From: Metabacillus dongyingensis
GTDB lineage: Bacteria > Bacillota > Bacilli > Bacillales > Bacillaceae
Assembly: GCF_019933155.2 (NCBI RefSeq)
Contig: NZ_CP082944.1
Coordinates: 4,342,001-4,406,000 of the forward strand
DNA: 64,000 bases
Reading direction: 5' to 3'
The position numbers were made by a program, and so were the translations under genes. The notes beneath the pieces are model-generated. The model worked only from the letters and a program-made list of their open reading frames with translations. It ran no database searches and was not told the DNA's origin. Of the stretch, positions 9,217 through 20,279 are shown one piece after another. How positions within the stretch are numbered: the first letter of the stretch is position 1; each line of letters starts with the position of its first letter.

Positions 9217-9978
9217 TTATCTTGGTTTTTTGTATAAAGGATAATCAACTTCAGTTGGAATCTCTATTAGCAGCATCCGAAGTTCTTCACCTTTAGGCTG
9301 AATGGTAAAGCTTTCAACATTCTCTGACTGAATAATAATGAAATCCTTATTCTCAAATGAAACCTCCAATTCATTAATCACACCACCATTACCCCTAATA
9401 GATAAAGCAGCTAGTGTCCGATTAGGTGAAAGAGCATACTTATAGGTTACACCATTCCCAATTTCAACATCGTACATTTTGGCATCTGTCACGAGATTGA
9501 TTGGTGAATGCTCACCTAATATCGTCTTAACCATTACACCGTTTTCTGAAGTGAGCGGGAAATCTTCATGCCCGTATTTTGAGTAAGTGGGTGTTCGCTT
9601 CTTGGCTTCATTTAAATACGGTTCGAACCAAATTTGAAACGCTTCTGACGGCTCAAGAAGAGATTCGGCATGTTGCATACCTGAGCCAGCTTGCATCACT
9701 TGAACATCACCAGCACCTACTTCGCTAATCGTACCAAGCGTATCTTGGTGACGACCTCTGCCCTTAGTGAAGTAGCCTAATATCTCAAAACCCTGATGAG
9801 GATGAAAGCCAATACCACCCTCCCCTTCAGATGTTCCCCATCCCCAGTAAAACAATGGACCGAGACGATTAATGACGGAGCCTTCACCAGAAAAGCCAAT
9901 GGGTTTTTGTGCTATTATTTTACCGTCATCAAACTGCTCTAACGCCTGATCCTGTGGTTTAATAATATTAATTTCCAT
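9217..9978 (-). CDS. Pirin family protein (bicupin)
   Basis: 253 aa. The N-terminal pirin domain has the metal-binding pattern HPHQGFEI (about 78-85) with ligands in HQD and ESLLEPSEAFQIWF. A C-terminal cupin-like domain follows. Some pirins have quercetinase-like activity; others affect redox-dependent regulation. The substrate here is unknown. AAAGGAGGAATTAAA precedes the ATG. Its neighbours DoxX, MarR and flavin reductase point to a quinone or electrophile stress operon. Confidence 0.87.
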   Translation of the reverse strand: MEINIIKPQDQALEQFDDGKIIAQKPIGFSGEGSVINRLGPLFYWGWGTSEGEGGIGFHPHQGFEILGYFTKGRGRHQDTLGTISEVGAGDVQVMQAGSGMQHAESLLEPSEAFQIWFEPYLNEAKKRTPTYSKYGHEDFPLTSENGVMVKTILGEHSPINLVTDAKMYDVEIGNGVTYKYALSPNRTLAALSIRGNGGVINELEVSFENKDFIIIQSENVESFTIQPKGEELRMLLIEIPTEVDYPLYKKPR

Positions 9979-10005
9979 TTTAATTCCTCCTTTATGTTAA
10001 TAGAC

Positions 10006-10359
10006 TTAAAGCAATGATCCAAAATTTATAAATAATACAATTAATCCAAGAATTAATAAAACAATCGGCATCATCATTTTGTTTACAGGATCCTTAACTT
10101 TGATGTGTGTGAAAATTGCCCCAATCATTGTACCGACAATAAATAAACCACCCCACGCAGCTAATTTATCATTCCAAATACCTGAGATAACTAGTACCGC
10201 TGCAATCACTTCAACAAGACCTGTAAATATCCTAAAACCTCCTGGATACCCATAACGCCCAAATTCATCCACCATTTGCTTTGAACCGAACTTCATAAAT
10301 CCAAACATTAGGAATCCTAATCCTAATAAAACTTGAAGAATAATTGATAAAACACCCAT
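10006..10359 (-). CDS. DoxX family membrane protein
   Basis: 117 aa from the ATG at 10359, chosen because AAAGGGAGAGGTTTTA lies directly before it. A longer reading would start inside the likely operator. Four transmembrane segments with FMFGFMKFGS and YPGGFRIFTGLVE, typical of DoxX/DoxD-like small quinol-linked membrane proteins. It is the first gene of the operon, 27 bp before pirin. Function is inferred only at family level. Confidence 0.85.
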   Translation of the reverse strand: MGVLSIILQVLLGLGFLMFGFMKFGSKQMVDEFGRYGYPGGFRIFTGLVEVIAAVLVISGIWNDKLAAWGGLFIVGTMIGAIFTHIKVKDPVNKMMMPIVLLILGLIVLFINFGSLL

Positions 10360-10424
10360 TAAAACCTCTCCCTTTATCCTAATATTATTTATCTCGAAAA
10401 AAATTATCCTAAACTTAGAATAAA

Positions 10425-10457
10425 TATATCCTATCATTAGGGTATATTATATGTCAA
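10425..10457 (-). promoter_or_regulatory. Promoter with near-palindromic operator for the DoxX operon
   Basis: On the minus strand TTGACA (10457-10452) lies 18 bp from TAGGAT (10433-10428). The near-palindrome ATATCCTA-TCAT-TAGGGTATAT covers the spacer and -10 region. The co-transcribed MarR protein is the obvious candidate ligand. Confidence 0.5.
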
Positions 10458-10494
10458 CAAAAAAACAACTCAATTTATATTTATTGAGTTGTTG
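10458..10494 (-). terminator. Rho-independent terminator
   Basis: Arms AACAACTCAA/TTGAGTTGTT followed on the minus strand by TTTTTTG. It insulates the DoxX promoter from upstream minus-strand transcription. About 220 bp between it and 10722 holds nothing recognisable. Confidence 0.7.
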
Positions 10495-10721
10495 CGAGCA
10501 CTTCTTTTGAGGAATGCCATTTATCTTTGTCCAAAATTAAAGATGCTTTTTTATAACAGTAAAAATACAATTTTATTCAGTGATAATTTATTGTAAAACA
10601 ATAAATCTTATTAAAATCAAATTTACAATAAATAAGTGAGACGCTTTTTATGAAACGAGAAACACTCTTTTTAAAGATAGCTGTTTTTCTTATTGGAATT
10701 CCGATTGTTCAAACATTAAGA

Positions 10722-10744
10722 AGGACAGCCATAACAGCTGTCCT
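10722..10744 (-). terminator. Hairpin behind the VanY-like gene
   Basis: Perfect arms AGGACAGC/GCTGTCCT directly after the stop codon. The T-run on the minus strand is weak. Confidence 0.5.
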
Positions 10745-10752
10745 AAATTAAA

Positions 10753-11553
10753 TTACGGTTTTTGTAAATATTCTTCAAGGGTGATGCCCTGTTCGTGGAT
10801 TTTTTTAGCATGTTCAACACCAACGTATCTTAGATGCCATGGTTCATAGTTATAACCTGTAATAGCTTCTTTCCCTTTTAGATAACGAATGATAAAACCA
10901 TATTTATGTGCATTCTCAGCTAGCCATTTACCTTCTTTTGTTTCTCCGAATGCCTCAGTAAGTTCATAATTCACTTCTGATGATGTTACATCTATGGAAA
11001 GACCTGTCTGATGTTCACTTTGTCCAGGTTTTGAGCTGGTTTTATTGGCTATTTCTTCCCCTTTTTCTTCAGCGTTAAAAGCAAAAATGGAAACTTGAGT
11101 ATCATACGAGCGGTAACCGGATTGTGCAAGAAGTTCTAAACCCTTATCTTCAGCAGCCTTAAACAACACTTCTAATGAAAGAGCTGCTTCTTTTCTCATT
11201 TTTTTCTTTGGTAAGTCTTCTTTAAATGGAAAAGGCACATTTGGTGTAACTAGATCTGCTGGTTCATAATCTTCAGGCAAGTTTCTTTCTTTATTAGCTA
11301 CGATTAAGAAATCATCTAGATTATGAACAACTGCTTTTCCATCTCCTGAGACGGTCACTGTTTCTTCTAGCCAAGGGAGATTTTCTTCTTGAGGCCTCTC
11401 TTCTTTTGGATCTTCTGTATTTTTTTCTTTTTTTTCACTTGATACATTGTTGAAAGGGGAATTCCACTGTTTTTCGGCCCAGTCAATTGGTTTACATGCC
11501 GAAAGGAGTAATACACTTCCAATTAGCATAGATGGTAAAACATAGTTCTTCAA
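10753..11553 (-). CDS. VanY-like D-alanyl-D-alanine carboxypeptidase lipoprotein (M15B)
   Basis: 266 aa. A lipoprotein signal with lipobox LLSAC puts the mature N-terminal cysteine at residue 20, so it is anchored outside the membrane. An acidic linker (about 35-65) precedes the M15 peptidase domain. The zinc motif SEHQTGLSIDV supplies His and Asp, and EPWHLRYV supplies the catalytic Glu and second His. The family trims the terminal D-alanine from muropeptide stems. It is a single gene with its own hairpin, inside the island. Vancomycin resistance should not be inferred: no vanHAX genes are nearby. Confidence 0.9.
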   Translation of the reverse strand: MKNYVLPSMLIGSVLLLSACKPIDWAEKQWNSPFNNVSSEKKEKNTEDPKEERPQEENLPWLEETVTVSGDGKAVVHNLDDFLIVANKERNLPEDYEPADLVTPNVPFPFKEDLPKKKMRKEAALSLEVLFKAAEDKGLELLAQSGYRSYDTQVSIFAFNAEEKGEEIANKTSSKPGQSEHQTGLSIDVTSSEVNYELTEAFGETKEGKWLAENAHKYGFIIRYLKGKEAITGYNYEPWHLRYVGVEHAKKIHEQGITLEEYLQKP

Positions 11554-11865
11554 AGTACTCTCATCCTTTAGTTCGATTTGTAATGTATGCTATCTTAGCA
11601 GGTTCCAGTCAATTGACTTCCTCAATTTTTTTGTACGATATCTGGTAAAGAATTAAAACCCGTCTGTAATGAAGAAATTGGACAAATTTCAGTACACGCT
11701 AACCGTTCAGCCTGTAGCTGAATGAATTTCTTTAGCTTCTCTTCACCGAAAACGAGGCATCCTTTTTAATCAATAAAAAGTTTTGCAAGCTTTTAGAAAA
11801 ACGTTGGGTTATGGCAATCCCTACTGCCTATGATTTGTTTCTTTCTGTTTTCTATATCCAAATAT

Positions 11866-12054
11866 TTACTTACTAATAAGTAAGTATCCATGTAAAAAAT
11901 CTTCAGGCCAGATTAATTTTCTTACCTCAAAAGATTCTAAAGCTTTCATTTGATAGCTTAAAGCAGGGTGCCCACTTCTTAGTTTTTCGGCAGTATTTGT
12001 AAAGTGCATTTCTTCACAAAGAGCCATAAAATGTTCTAATTGTCTCAATTTCAA
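11866..12054 (-). pseudogene. Truncated LysR-type regulator fragment
   Basis: 62 codons from a TTG start encode the LysR helix-turn-helix (KLRQLEHFMALCEEMHFT, then PALSYQMKALESFE). The frame then leaves the family and ends, so the roughly 240-residue effector domain is missing. The remaining sequence to 11570 shows no matching continuation. No clear ribosome site precedes it. It is most likely a gene relic near the sufB-proximal end of the island. Confidence 0.6.
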
Positions 12055-12059
12055 TATTC

Positions 12060-12420
12060 CTTATCCACCCCTTAGATATTTGTAAATCCATTTTAAAGTA
12101 AAACTCATATAATATACTATTCGAAATATTTTACAAAACTTCTATTAATTTTCTTTTATTACATAAAAAGGATGGAATGAGCTTATGAAATTCATCTACT
12201 AATGTTGCATAGTTTACAACTTGATTCAAAATCCCTCCTTTAAAATTTTAAAACTACTAGACACAATCATATTAATATTCTGAAGTGTTAACAATACAAC
12301 TTTTTTGATCGAATCGATTGAGTATTTAAATGGATAATGAAGAAGATTTTTTAACGAACTGCTTTTTCCATATGTTGACCGGATTTCGAGTATGCACGAA
12401 ATTGGCACGCCATGAATTTG
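12060..12420. other. AT-rich gene-free interval with repeat copy B
   Basis: No believable gene. It contains direct-repeat copy B, an AAAGGAGGG ribosome-site-like sequence near 12232-12240 without a coding frame, and the suf terminator at its end. Confidence 0.5.
12276..12376. repeat. Island direct repeat, copy B
   Basis: Same orientation as copy A at 7819-7927. The identical core includes ATCGAATCGATTGAGTATT. The palindrome that follows copy A is degraded here. Confidence 0.7.
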
Positions 12421-12429
12421 AACATAAAA

Positions 12430-12462
12430 AAGCCTTGGTATATAAAGGATATACCAAGGCTT
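12430..12462 (-). terminator. Terminator of the suf operon
   Basis: Long perfect arms AAGCCTTGGTATA/TATACCAAGGCTT followed on the minus strand by TTTTTT-rich sequence, 9 bp after the sufB stop codon. It lies on the island side of the sufB end, so an inserted element may have supplied it. Confidence 0.85.
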
Positions 12463-12470
12463 TTCAGTCT

Positions 12471-13868
12471 TTATCCGATTGAACCTTCCATCTCGAACTT
12501 GATTAAACGGTTCATTTCAACCGCATATTCCATTGGAAGTTCTTTAGTGAATGGTTCGATGAATCCCATAACGATCATTTCAGTTGCTTCTTCTTCTGAA
12601 ATACCGCGGCTCATGAGATAGAATAACTGCTCTTCAGAAACTTTTGAAACCTTCGCTTCATGCTCTAAAGAGATGTTATCATTGAAGATTTCGTTATATG
12701 GAATCGTATCAGATGTAGACTGATTATCCATGATTAACGTATCACACTCAATGTTGGAACGTGCACCTTCAGCTTTGCGGCCGAAGTGAACGATTCCGCG
12801 GTACGTTACTTTACCGCCTTGTTTAGAGATTGATTTTGAGACAATTGTTGAAGACGTATTAGGCGCTAAGTGAATCATTTTCGCACCTGCATCCTGATGC
12901 TGGCCTTTGCCTGCTATTGCAATGGATAATGTCATACCGCGAGCGCCTTCACCCTTAAGGATGACAGCAGGGTATTTCATCGTTAATTTAGAGCCAATGT
13001 TTCCATCGATCCATTCCATTGTAGCGTTCTTTTCACAAACTGCACGTTTCGTAACAAGGTTAAATACATTGTTCGCCCAGTTTTGAATTGTAGTATAACG
13101 GCAGTAACCGCCATCTTTTACGATAATCTCAACTACAGCACTGTGCAGAGAATTAGTCGTGTAAACCGGAGCTGTACAGCCTTCTACATAGTGCACATGT
13201 GCACCTTCATCAACAATAATCAGCGTACGTTCAAACTGACCCATGTTTTCAGAGTTGATGCGGAAGTATGCCTGAAGCGGTGTATCAACTTTGATGCCTT
13301 TTGGCACATAGATGAACGATCCGCCGGACCATACAGCTGAGTTTAGTGCTGAGAACTTATTGTCAGTCGGCGGAATAACCTTGCCGAAATGCTCTCTGAA
13401 AATATCTTCGTTTTCTTTAAGAGCTGTATCTGTATCTTTAAATACGATACCCAGGTCTTCAAGATCTTCTTTCATATTGTGGTATACAACCTCAGATTCA
13501 TACTGAGCAGATACACCTGCCAAGTATTTTTGCTCTGCTTCAGGAATTCCAAGTTTATCAAACGTGCGTTTGATTTCCTCAGGTACTTCATCCCAAGAGC
13601 GCTCTGATTTTTCAGAAGGTTTTACGTAATACGTAATTTCATCGAAGTTAAGTGAAGCCATATCGCCGCCCCATTGAGGCATTGGCATGTTATAGAAATG
13701 CTCCAGTGATTTCAGACGGAAATCAAGCATCCATTGAGGCTCGCTTTTCATGCGAGAAATTTCTTCAACAATTTCTTTAGTTAATCCCCGCTTTGAACGG
13801 AAAATCGAAACGTCTTTATCAGCAAATCCATACTTGTAATCGCCGATTTCTGGCATTTTTTTAGCCAT
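12471..13868 (-). CDS. sufB: Fe-S cluster assembly scaffold protein SufB
   Basis: 465 aa, standard length. It is the beta-helix scaffold subunit of the SufBC2D complex, which assembles Fe-S clusters from SufS/SufU sulfur in the cytosol. The segment [21 protein letters not shown] and the core [17 protein letters not shown] identify it, and the C-terminal [11 protein letters not shown] and [10 protein letters not shown] motifs are intact. Last gene of sufCDSUB. The final 30 bp are repeated at 3637-3666, marking the island edge, yet the reading frame is preserved. Confidence 0.97.
   Translation of the reverse strand: MAKKMPEIGDYKYGFADKDVSIFRSKRGLTKEIVEEISRMKSEPQWMLDFRLKSLEHFYNMPMPQWGGDMASLNFDEITYYVKPSEKSERSWDEVPEEIKRTFDKLGIPEAEQKYLAGVSAQYESEVVYHNMKEDLEDLGIVFKDTDTALKENEDIFREHFGKVIPPTDNKFSALNSAVWSGGSFIYVPKGIKVDTPLQAYFRINSENMGQFERTLIIVDEGAHVHYVEGCTAPVYTTNSLHSAVVEIIVKDGGYCRYTTIQNWANNVFNLVTKRAVCEKNATMEWIDGNIGSKLTMKYPAVILKGEGARGMTLSIAIAGKGQHQDAGAKMIHLAPNTSSTIVSKSISKQGGKVTYRGIVHFGRKAEGARSNIECDTLIMDNQSTSDTIPYNEIFNDNISLEHEAKVSKVSEEQLFYLMSRGISEEEATEMIVMGFIEPFTKELPMEYAVEMNRLIKFEMEGSIG
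12475..12504 (-). repeat. sufB 3' end, proximal att-like copy
   Basis: The in-gene copy of the 30-bp repeat, matching 3637-3666 at 27 of 30 positions with only synonymous differences. Confidence 0.75.
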
Positions 13869-13949
13869 CCGTTTTCACTCCAATCATAGTAGAATGAGGT
13901 CTGCCCCCATTCTTTTTCTTAAGAAGGCATAAATTTAAAGGTTCAGCTA

Positions 13950-16892
<2,943 letters not shown>

Positions 16893-16909
16893 CTTAATCC
16901 CCCTAACGC

Positions 16910-17695
16910 TTACGCTTCTTGACCAACAGTTTCGTCTTCGATGCCAAGCTCTTGTTTAATCCAGTCATAGCCTTCTGATTCTAAACGCTGAGAAAGCTCA
17001 GGACCGCCTGATTTTACGATGCGACCCTGCATCATTACGTGTACATGATCAGGTGTGATGTAGTTTAACAGGCGCTGATAGTGAGTGATGATCAGGCAGC
17101 CGAAATCTTCGTTGCGCATTTGGTTAATGCCTTTTGAAACAACTTTTAATGCATCGATGTCAAGACCTGAATCGATTTCATCAAGAATCGCAATTTTAGG
17201 CTCGATCATCATTAATTGAAGAATTTCATTGCGTTTTTTCTCTCCGCCTGAGAATCCTTCATTTAGGTAACGCTGTGCCATATCAGGATCCATTTCAAGG
17301 AATTCCATGTTAGAATCCATTTTGCGGATAAATTTCATTAAAGAAATTTCCTGTCCTTCTTCTTTGCGTGCATTGATAGAAGAACGAAGGAAGTCAGCAT
17401 TTGTTACTCCGCTGATTTCGCTTGGATATTGCATCGCTAAAAATAGACCTGCACGTGCGCGCTCATCTACTTCCATCTCAAGAACATCTTCACCGTCAAG
17501 AGTGATGCTTCCTTTTGTTACTTCATATTTAGGGTGCCCCATGATCGCAGATGATAGTGTAGATTTACCAGTACCATTCGGTCCCATGATTGCATGGAAT
17601 TCTCCGCCTTTTATTTCAAGGTTTACACCTTTTAAAATTTCTTTCCCGTCAATTTCAACATGTAAATCTTTAATAACTAAAGTAGAACCTGCCAT
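16910..17695 (-). CDS. sufC: Fe-S assembly ATPase SufC
   Basis: 261 aa ABC-type ATPase of the SufBCD complex. Walker A GPNGTGKST (about 38-46), signature GFSGGEKKR, Walker B AILDEIDSGLD and the switch histidine in LIITHYQR are present. It drives conformational change of SufB-SufD during cluster assembly. First gene of the operon. Its start is preceded by TGGAGGTATAGTTATTT. Upstream lie repeats of TGAGAAT (17720-17752). Confidence 0.96.
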   Translation of the reverse strand: MAGSTLVIKDLHVEIDGKEILKGVNLEIKGGEFHAIMGPNGTGKSTLSSAIMGHPKYEVTKGSITLDGEDVLEMEVDERARAGLFLAMQYPSEISGVTNADFLRSSINARKEEGQEISLMKFIRKMDSNMEFLEMDPDMAQRYLNEGFSGGEKKRNEILQLMMIEPKIAILDEIDSGLDIDALKVVSKGINQMRNEDFGCLIITHYQRLLNYITPDHVHVMMQGRIVKSGGPELSQRLESEGYDWIKQELGIEDETVGQEA

Positions 17696-17719
17696 AAATA
17701 ACTATACCTCCAATAATCT

Positions 17720-17752
17720 ATTCTCAATTTAATCATTCTCAATTTATTCTCA
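17720..17752 (-). promoter_or_regulatory. Repeated TGAGAAT motifs in the suf promoter region
   Basis: TGAGAAT occurs three times on the minus strand (17720-17726, 17735-17741, 17746-17752). The context TTGAGAATGATTAA looks like half of a Fur-type site. Binding of an iron or redox regulator is possible but unproven. Confidence 0.3.
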
Positions 17753-17829
17753 TTCTAATTTTATAACAAATGAAATGTGAATACAACTTTTTCGAAGGCT
17801 TCCCAAAAAGGACCGGATATATATAACTC

Positions 17830-17860
17830 AAAAGGAATCAGCCAGTGACTGATTCCTTTT
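17830..17860. terminator. Bidirectional terminator
   Basis: Perfect arms AAAAGGAATCAG/CTGATTCCTTTT, just after the small ORF stop codon at 17871 on the minus strand. Confidence 0.75.
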
Positions 17861-17870
17861 GATTGGTATA

Positions 17871-18020
17871 TTAATTCATTTTACGATCTAATACTGCAAA
17901 TAGATGTTTGCTTTGCTGATAATCTTTTTCACGATTCTTTTCTACTTCCATACGCTTTTCATGGTTTCTGCTGTACACTGCATATCCCATTTTATGAGAC
18001 TGCATTAAGGCTTTTTCCAT
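17871..18020 (-). CDS. Small basic/charged hypothetical protein
   Basis: 49 codons from an ATG, MEKALMQSHKMGYAVYSR onward, rich in Lys, Glu and Gln and probably helical. The same frame stays open for 17 more codons upstream but contains no standard ATG; a TTG at 18038 is possible. A strong AAAGGATG sequence further upstream opens another frame (MIHYLRKSAKA then stop), so a frameshift or an unusual start is conceivable. A terminator follows directly, which argues for real transcription. Family not recognised. Confidence 0.5.
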   Translation of the reverse strand: MEKALMQSHKMGYAVYSRNHEKRMEVEKNREKDYQQSKHLFAVLDRKMN

Positions 18021-18235
18021 TTCACTTGTGTAATTCAAATCAAGCTTTTGCTGACTTGCGTAGATAATGAATCATCCTTTCAATGTTTATCAATTAGCAC
18101 TCTTATATGATAACACCTGGTCAAAACAGCCTCAATCATCATATAGAAGGATATGAAAGGATCATGGTTCTTCATATCGGATGTCAGTATTTAAGACACA
18201 GTTCTTTTATAAATACTCTGATATGCTCGAGTATG

Positions 18236-18604
18236 CTATTGCTTTAGGTGATTCAATTCTGTGATGCACTCTTGAACTAAGGTAACAGATTGACTCATTG
18301 CCGCTCCGCCGCCAAAGGCAGCTGTTACTCCGACTGTTTCTAGAATTTCCTGTTCGCTTGCTCCCTGGTCTAAACAGCCTTTTGTATGATAAATAATACA
18401 ATATTCATCTTGTGAATAGATGCTTATGCCAAGTGCAATCAACTGCTTTTCTTTTTGGGAAAGTGTTCCTTCTTTGAAACATTCTTCAGTGAATTCATTA
18501 TAAAGATGTGCAAGCTCAGGCATTTTTTCTGTAAAAACTCCTAGACCTTCTTTGTAATTATGCAAAGCGGCTTCGCTTATATTTCTCGGTTCAAAATGCT
18601 GCAT
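18236..18604 (-). CDS. yurZ: Carboxymuconolactone decarboxylase / AhpD-like family protein (YurZ)
   Basis: 122 aa, all-helical CMD domain. The usual active-site region is [21 protein letters not shown], with a Cys and a second Cys seven residues on instead of the AhpD CxxC pair, so peroxiredoxin-reducing activity is doubtful. The gene lies between suf and met as yurZ does in B. subtilis. Substrate unknown. AAGGAATGGAG supports the start. Confidence 0.8.
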   Translation of the reverse strand: MQHFEPRNISEAALHNYKEGLGVFTEKMPELAHLYNEFTEECFKEGTLSQKEKQLIALGISIYSQDEYCIIYHTKGCLDQGASEQEILETVGVTAAFGGGAAMSQSVTLVQECITELNHLKQ

Positions 18605-18735
18605 TAATTTTCAGCTCCATTCCTTATATTAATCATCATTAGTATGCAAAACATTCAGGAGATGTATGTGTAAAAAGAGTTTTTTCGGAAGCGTTTATTC
18701 CTAATTTCTACTATATTATATTGGGTTATTTCAGA

Positions 18736-18771
18736 TAAAAAAGAGAGCACCGAATTTCGGGTGCTCTCTTT
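18736..18771 (-). terminator. Terminator of the metNIQ operon
   Basis: Arms AGAGAGCACC/GGTGCTCTCT with TTTTTTATC on the minus strand, just past the metQ stop codon. Confidence 0.85.
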
Positions 18772-18775
18772 CTAT

Positions 18776-19609
18776 TTATTCTCCGTCAACAGGTACTACT
18801 GCACCTTCATATTTTTCTTCAATAAACGATTGAATTTCTTTTGAATGAAGCACTTCTACTAAAGCTTTAATTTCTTTTTTGTCTTCATCGCCTTTGCGGA
18901 CTGTGATGATGTTTACATATGGTGATTCTGACCCTTCAAGTGCAATCGCATCTTTTTGAGGATTGAGTCCTGCACCAATTGCATAGTTCGTATTAATTAA
19001 AACAGCATCGCCTTCATCGTTGTTATAAGCCTGCGGAAGGATACTTGCTTCTACATCTGCTTTGAATTTCAGATTTTTTTTGTTTTCAGCGATATCATCA
19101 ATTGTTGCAGTTGTTTTATCGACACCTTCTTTGATCGTAATTAAGCCTTCGCTTTCAAGCAATGAAAGCATGCGGCCATGATCAGCTACAGAGTTACTCA
19201 TGATAATTGTGCCGCCCTCTGGAATCTCTTCTAATGATTTATGTTTTTTAGAATACACACCAATTGGCTCGATATGAATGCCGCCTGCATTAACAAAGTC
19301 GTAATCTTTATTTTCCGCCATTTGAGACTCTAAATATGGAATATGCTGAAAGAAGTTGGCATCAATTTCTTTACTTGCGAGAGATTTATTCGGCAGGATA
19401 TAATCCTGGAACGGCACGATATCAAGTTCAATGCCTTTTTCCTCAAGCAAAGGCTGTGCTTCCTCCAGAATTTCCGCATGAGGGACATTTGAAGCACCGA
19501 TTTTCAGCGTTTTTGTTTCTTCTCCTTCGCCATTTCCGCCTCCTGAACCACATGCAGCAAGAGCGAAAGCAGATGTTGCGAATACAGCACTTAATAATAA
19601 TTTCTTCAT
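18776..19609 (-). CDS. metQ: Methionine ABC transporter substrate-binding lipoprotein MetQ
   Basis: 277 aa NlpA family. The signal peptide ends in lipobox ALAAC, so Cys20 is lipidated and the protein is held on the outer face of the membrane. Family segments include GASNVPHAEILE, DANFFQHIPYLE and NTNYAIGAGLNP. It delivers D- and L-methionine to MetNI. Third gene of metNIQ under an S-box riboswitch at 21460-21580. Confidence 0.95.
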   Translation of the reverse strand: MKKLLLSAVFATSAFALAACGSGGGNGEGEETKTLKIGASNVPHAEILEEAQPLLEEKGIELDIVPFQDYILPNKSLASKEIDANFFQHIPYLESQMAENKDYDFVNAGGIHIEPIGVYSKKHKSLEEIPEGGTIIMSNSVADHGRMLSLLESEGLITIKEGVDKTTATIDDIAENKKNLKFKADVEASILPQAYNNDEGDAVLINTNYAIGAGLNPQKDAIALEGSESPYVNIITVRKGDEDKKEIKALVEVLHSKEIQSFIEEKYEGAVVPVDGE

Positions 19610-19622
19610 GTGAATTTCCTCC

Positions 19623-20279
19623 CTAACGTTTATCTAATTTTGATGTTATAAAGTCCCCAATAAATTGGATGATAAATACAATCACTAATATCAAGATTGT
19701 CGCAATCATTGTTACAGCATTATTATTCCGCTGGAAACCTTCAAGAAATGCAAGATTTCCTAATCCTCCGGCGCCGACAACCCCTGCCATGGCTGTGTAG
19801 CCGACAAGTGCAATTGCGGTTACGGTAATGCCGGAGATAAGCGCAGGAGATGATTCAGGTATTAATACCTTCCAAATGATTGTTGATGTTTTTGCACCCA
19901 TCGATCTTGCAGCCTCAATGACTCCTTTATCTATTTCTCGTAGAGCAATTTCAACCATTCGTCCATAAAATGGCGCAGCGCCGATAATTAAAGCCGGCAA
20001 TGCTGCTTTTGCTCCAAGAAACGTATCTAAAATGGCCTTTGTAAAAGGAATCAGCAAAATGATAAGCAGAATAAACGGAATCGACCGGAAAATATTCACG
20101 AATGCAGATATAATGATATTTACCGGTTTATTTTCCCATATTCCGCCTCTGGAAGTTAAGAATAACAGCAGCCCGAGTATAATGCCCAAGAAAAATGTTG
20201 CAGCCACGGAGAATCCTGTCATGAATAAGGTTTCACTTGTAGCTTCCCATACATTTTCCCATCTCACATTCTCAAACAT
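19623..20279 (-). CDS. metI: Methionine ABC transporter permease MetI
   Basis: 218 aa with five predicted membrane segments and the inner-membrane permease coupling motif EAARSMGAKTSTIIWKVLIPES. The ATG at 20279 is chosen because GGAGGTGA lies 6 bp upstream; the TTG two codons earlier touches the ribosome site. It overlaps the end of metN by 8 bp, consistent with coupled translation. MetP/YusB in B. subtilis terms. Confidence 0.94.
   Translation of the reverse strand: MFENVRWENVWEATSETLFMTGFSVAATFFLGIILGLLLFLTSRGGIWENKPVNIIISAFVNIFRSIPFILLIILLIPFTKAILDTFLGAKAALPALIIGAAPFYGRMVEIALREIDKGVIEAARSMGAKTSTIIWKVLIPESSPALISGITVTAIALVGYTAMAGVVGAGGLGNLAFLEGFQRNNNAVTMIATILILVIVFIIQFIGDFITSKLDKR

Larger units (their letters stand above)
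3637..12504. mobile_element. Putative integrated island at the 3' end of sufB
   Basis: An 8.9-kb segment lies between two copies of the sufB 3' end. It contains accessory genes (protease, DoxX/pirin/MarR/flavin reductase operon, VanY-like lipoprotein, LysR fragment) that interrupt the otherwise conserved yun-suf-yus order. The intergenic DNA is notably AT-rich. No integrase, transposase or excisionase was found, so it would be a decayed or minimal element. The boundaries are observed; the integration history is inference. Confidence 0.5.

Noticed and set aside
10753..11553. Vancomycin resistance gene vanY
   Set aside because: The enzyme family is right, but no other van genes are present; housekeeping wall-trimming carboxypeptidases of this type are common in Bacillaceae.
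12226..12408. 60-codon minus-strand frame over repeat copy B
   Set aside because: It coincides with a noncoding direct repeat; the frame is not maintained in copy A.
3637..12504. Prophage or conjugative element
   Set aside because: No integrase, structural, replication, mobilisation or transposase genes were found between the repeats; only an island of uncertain type is supported.
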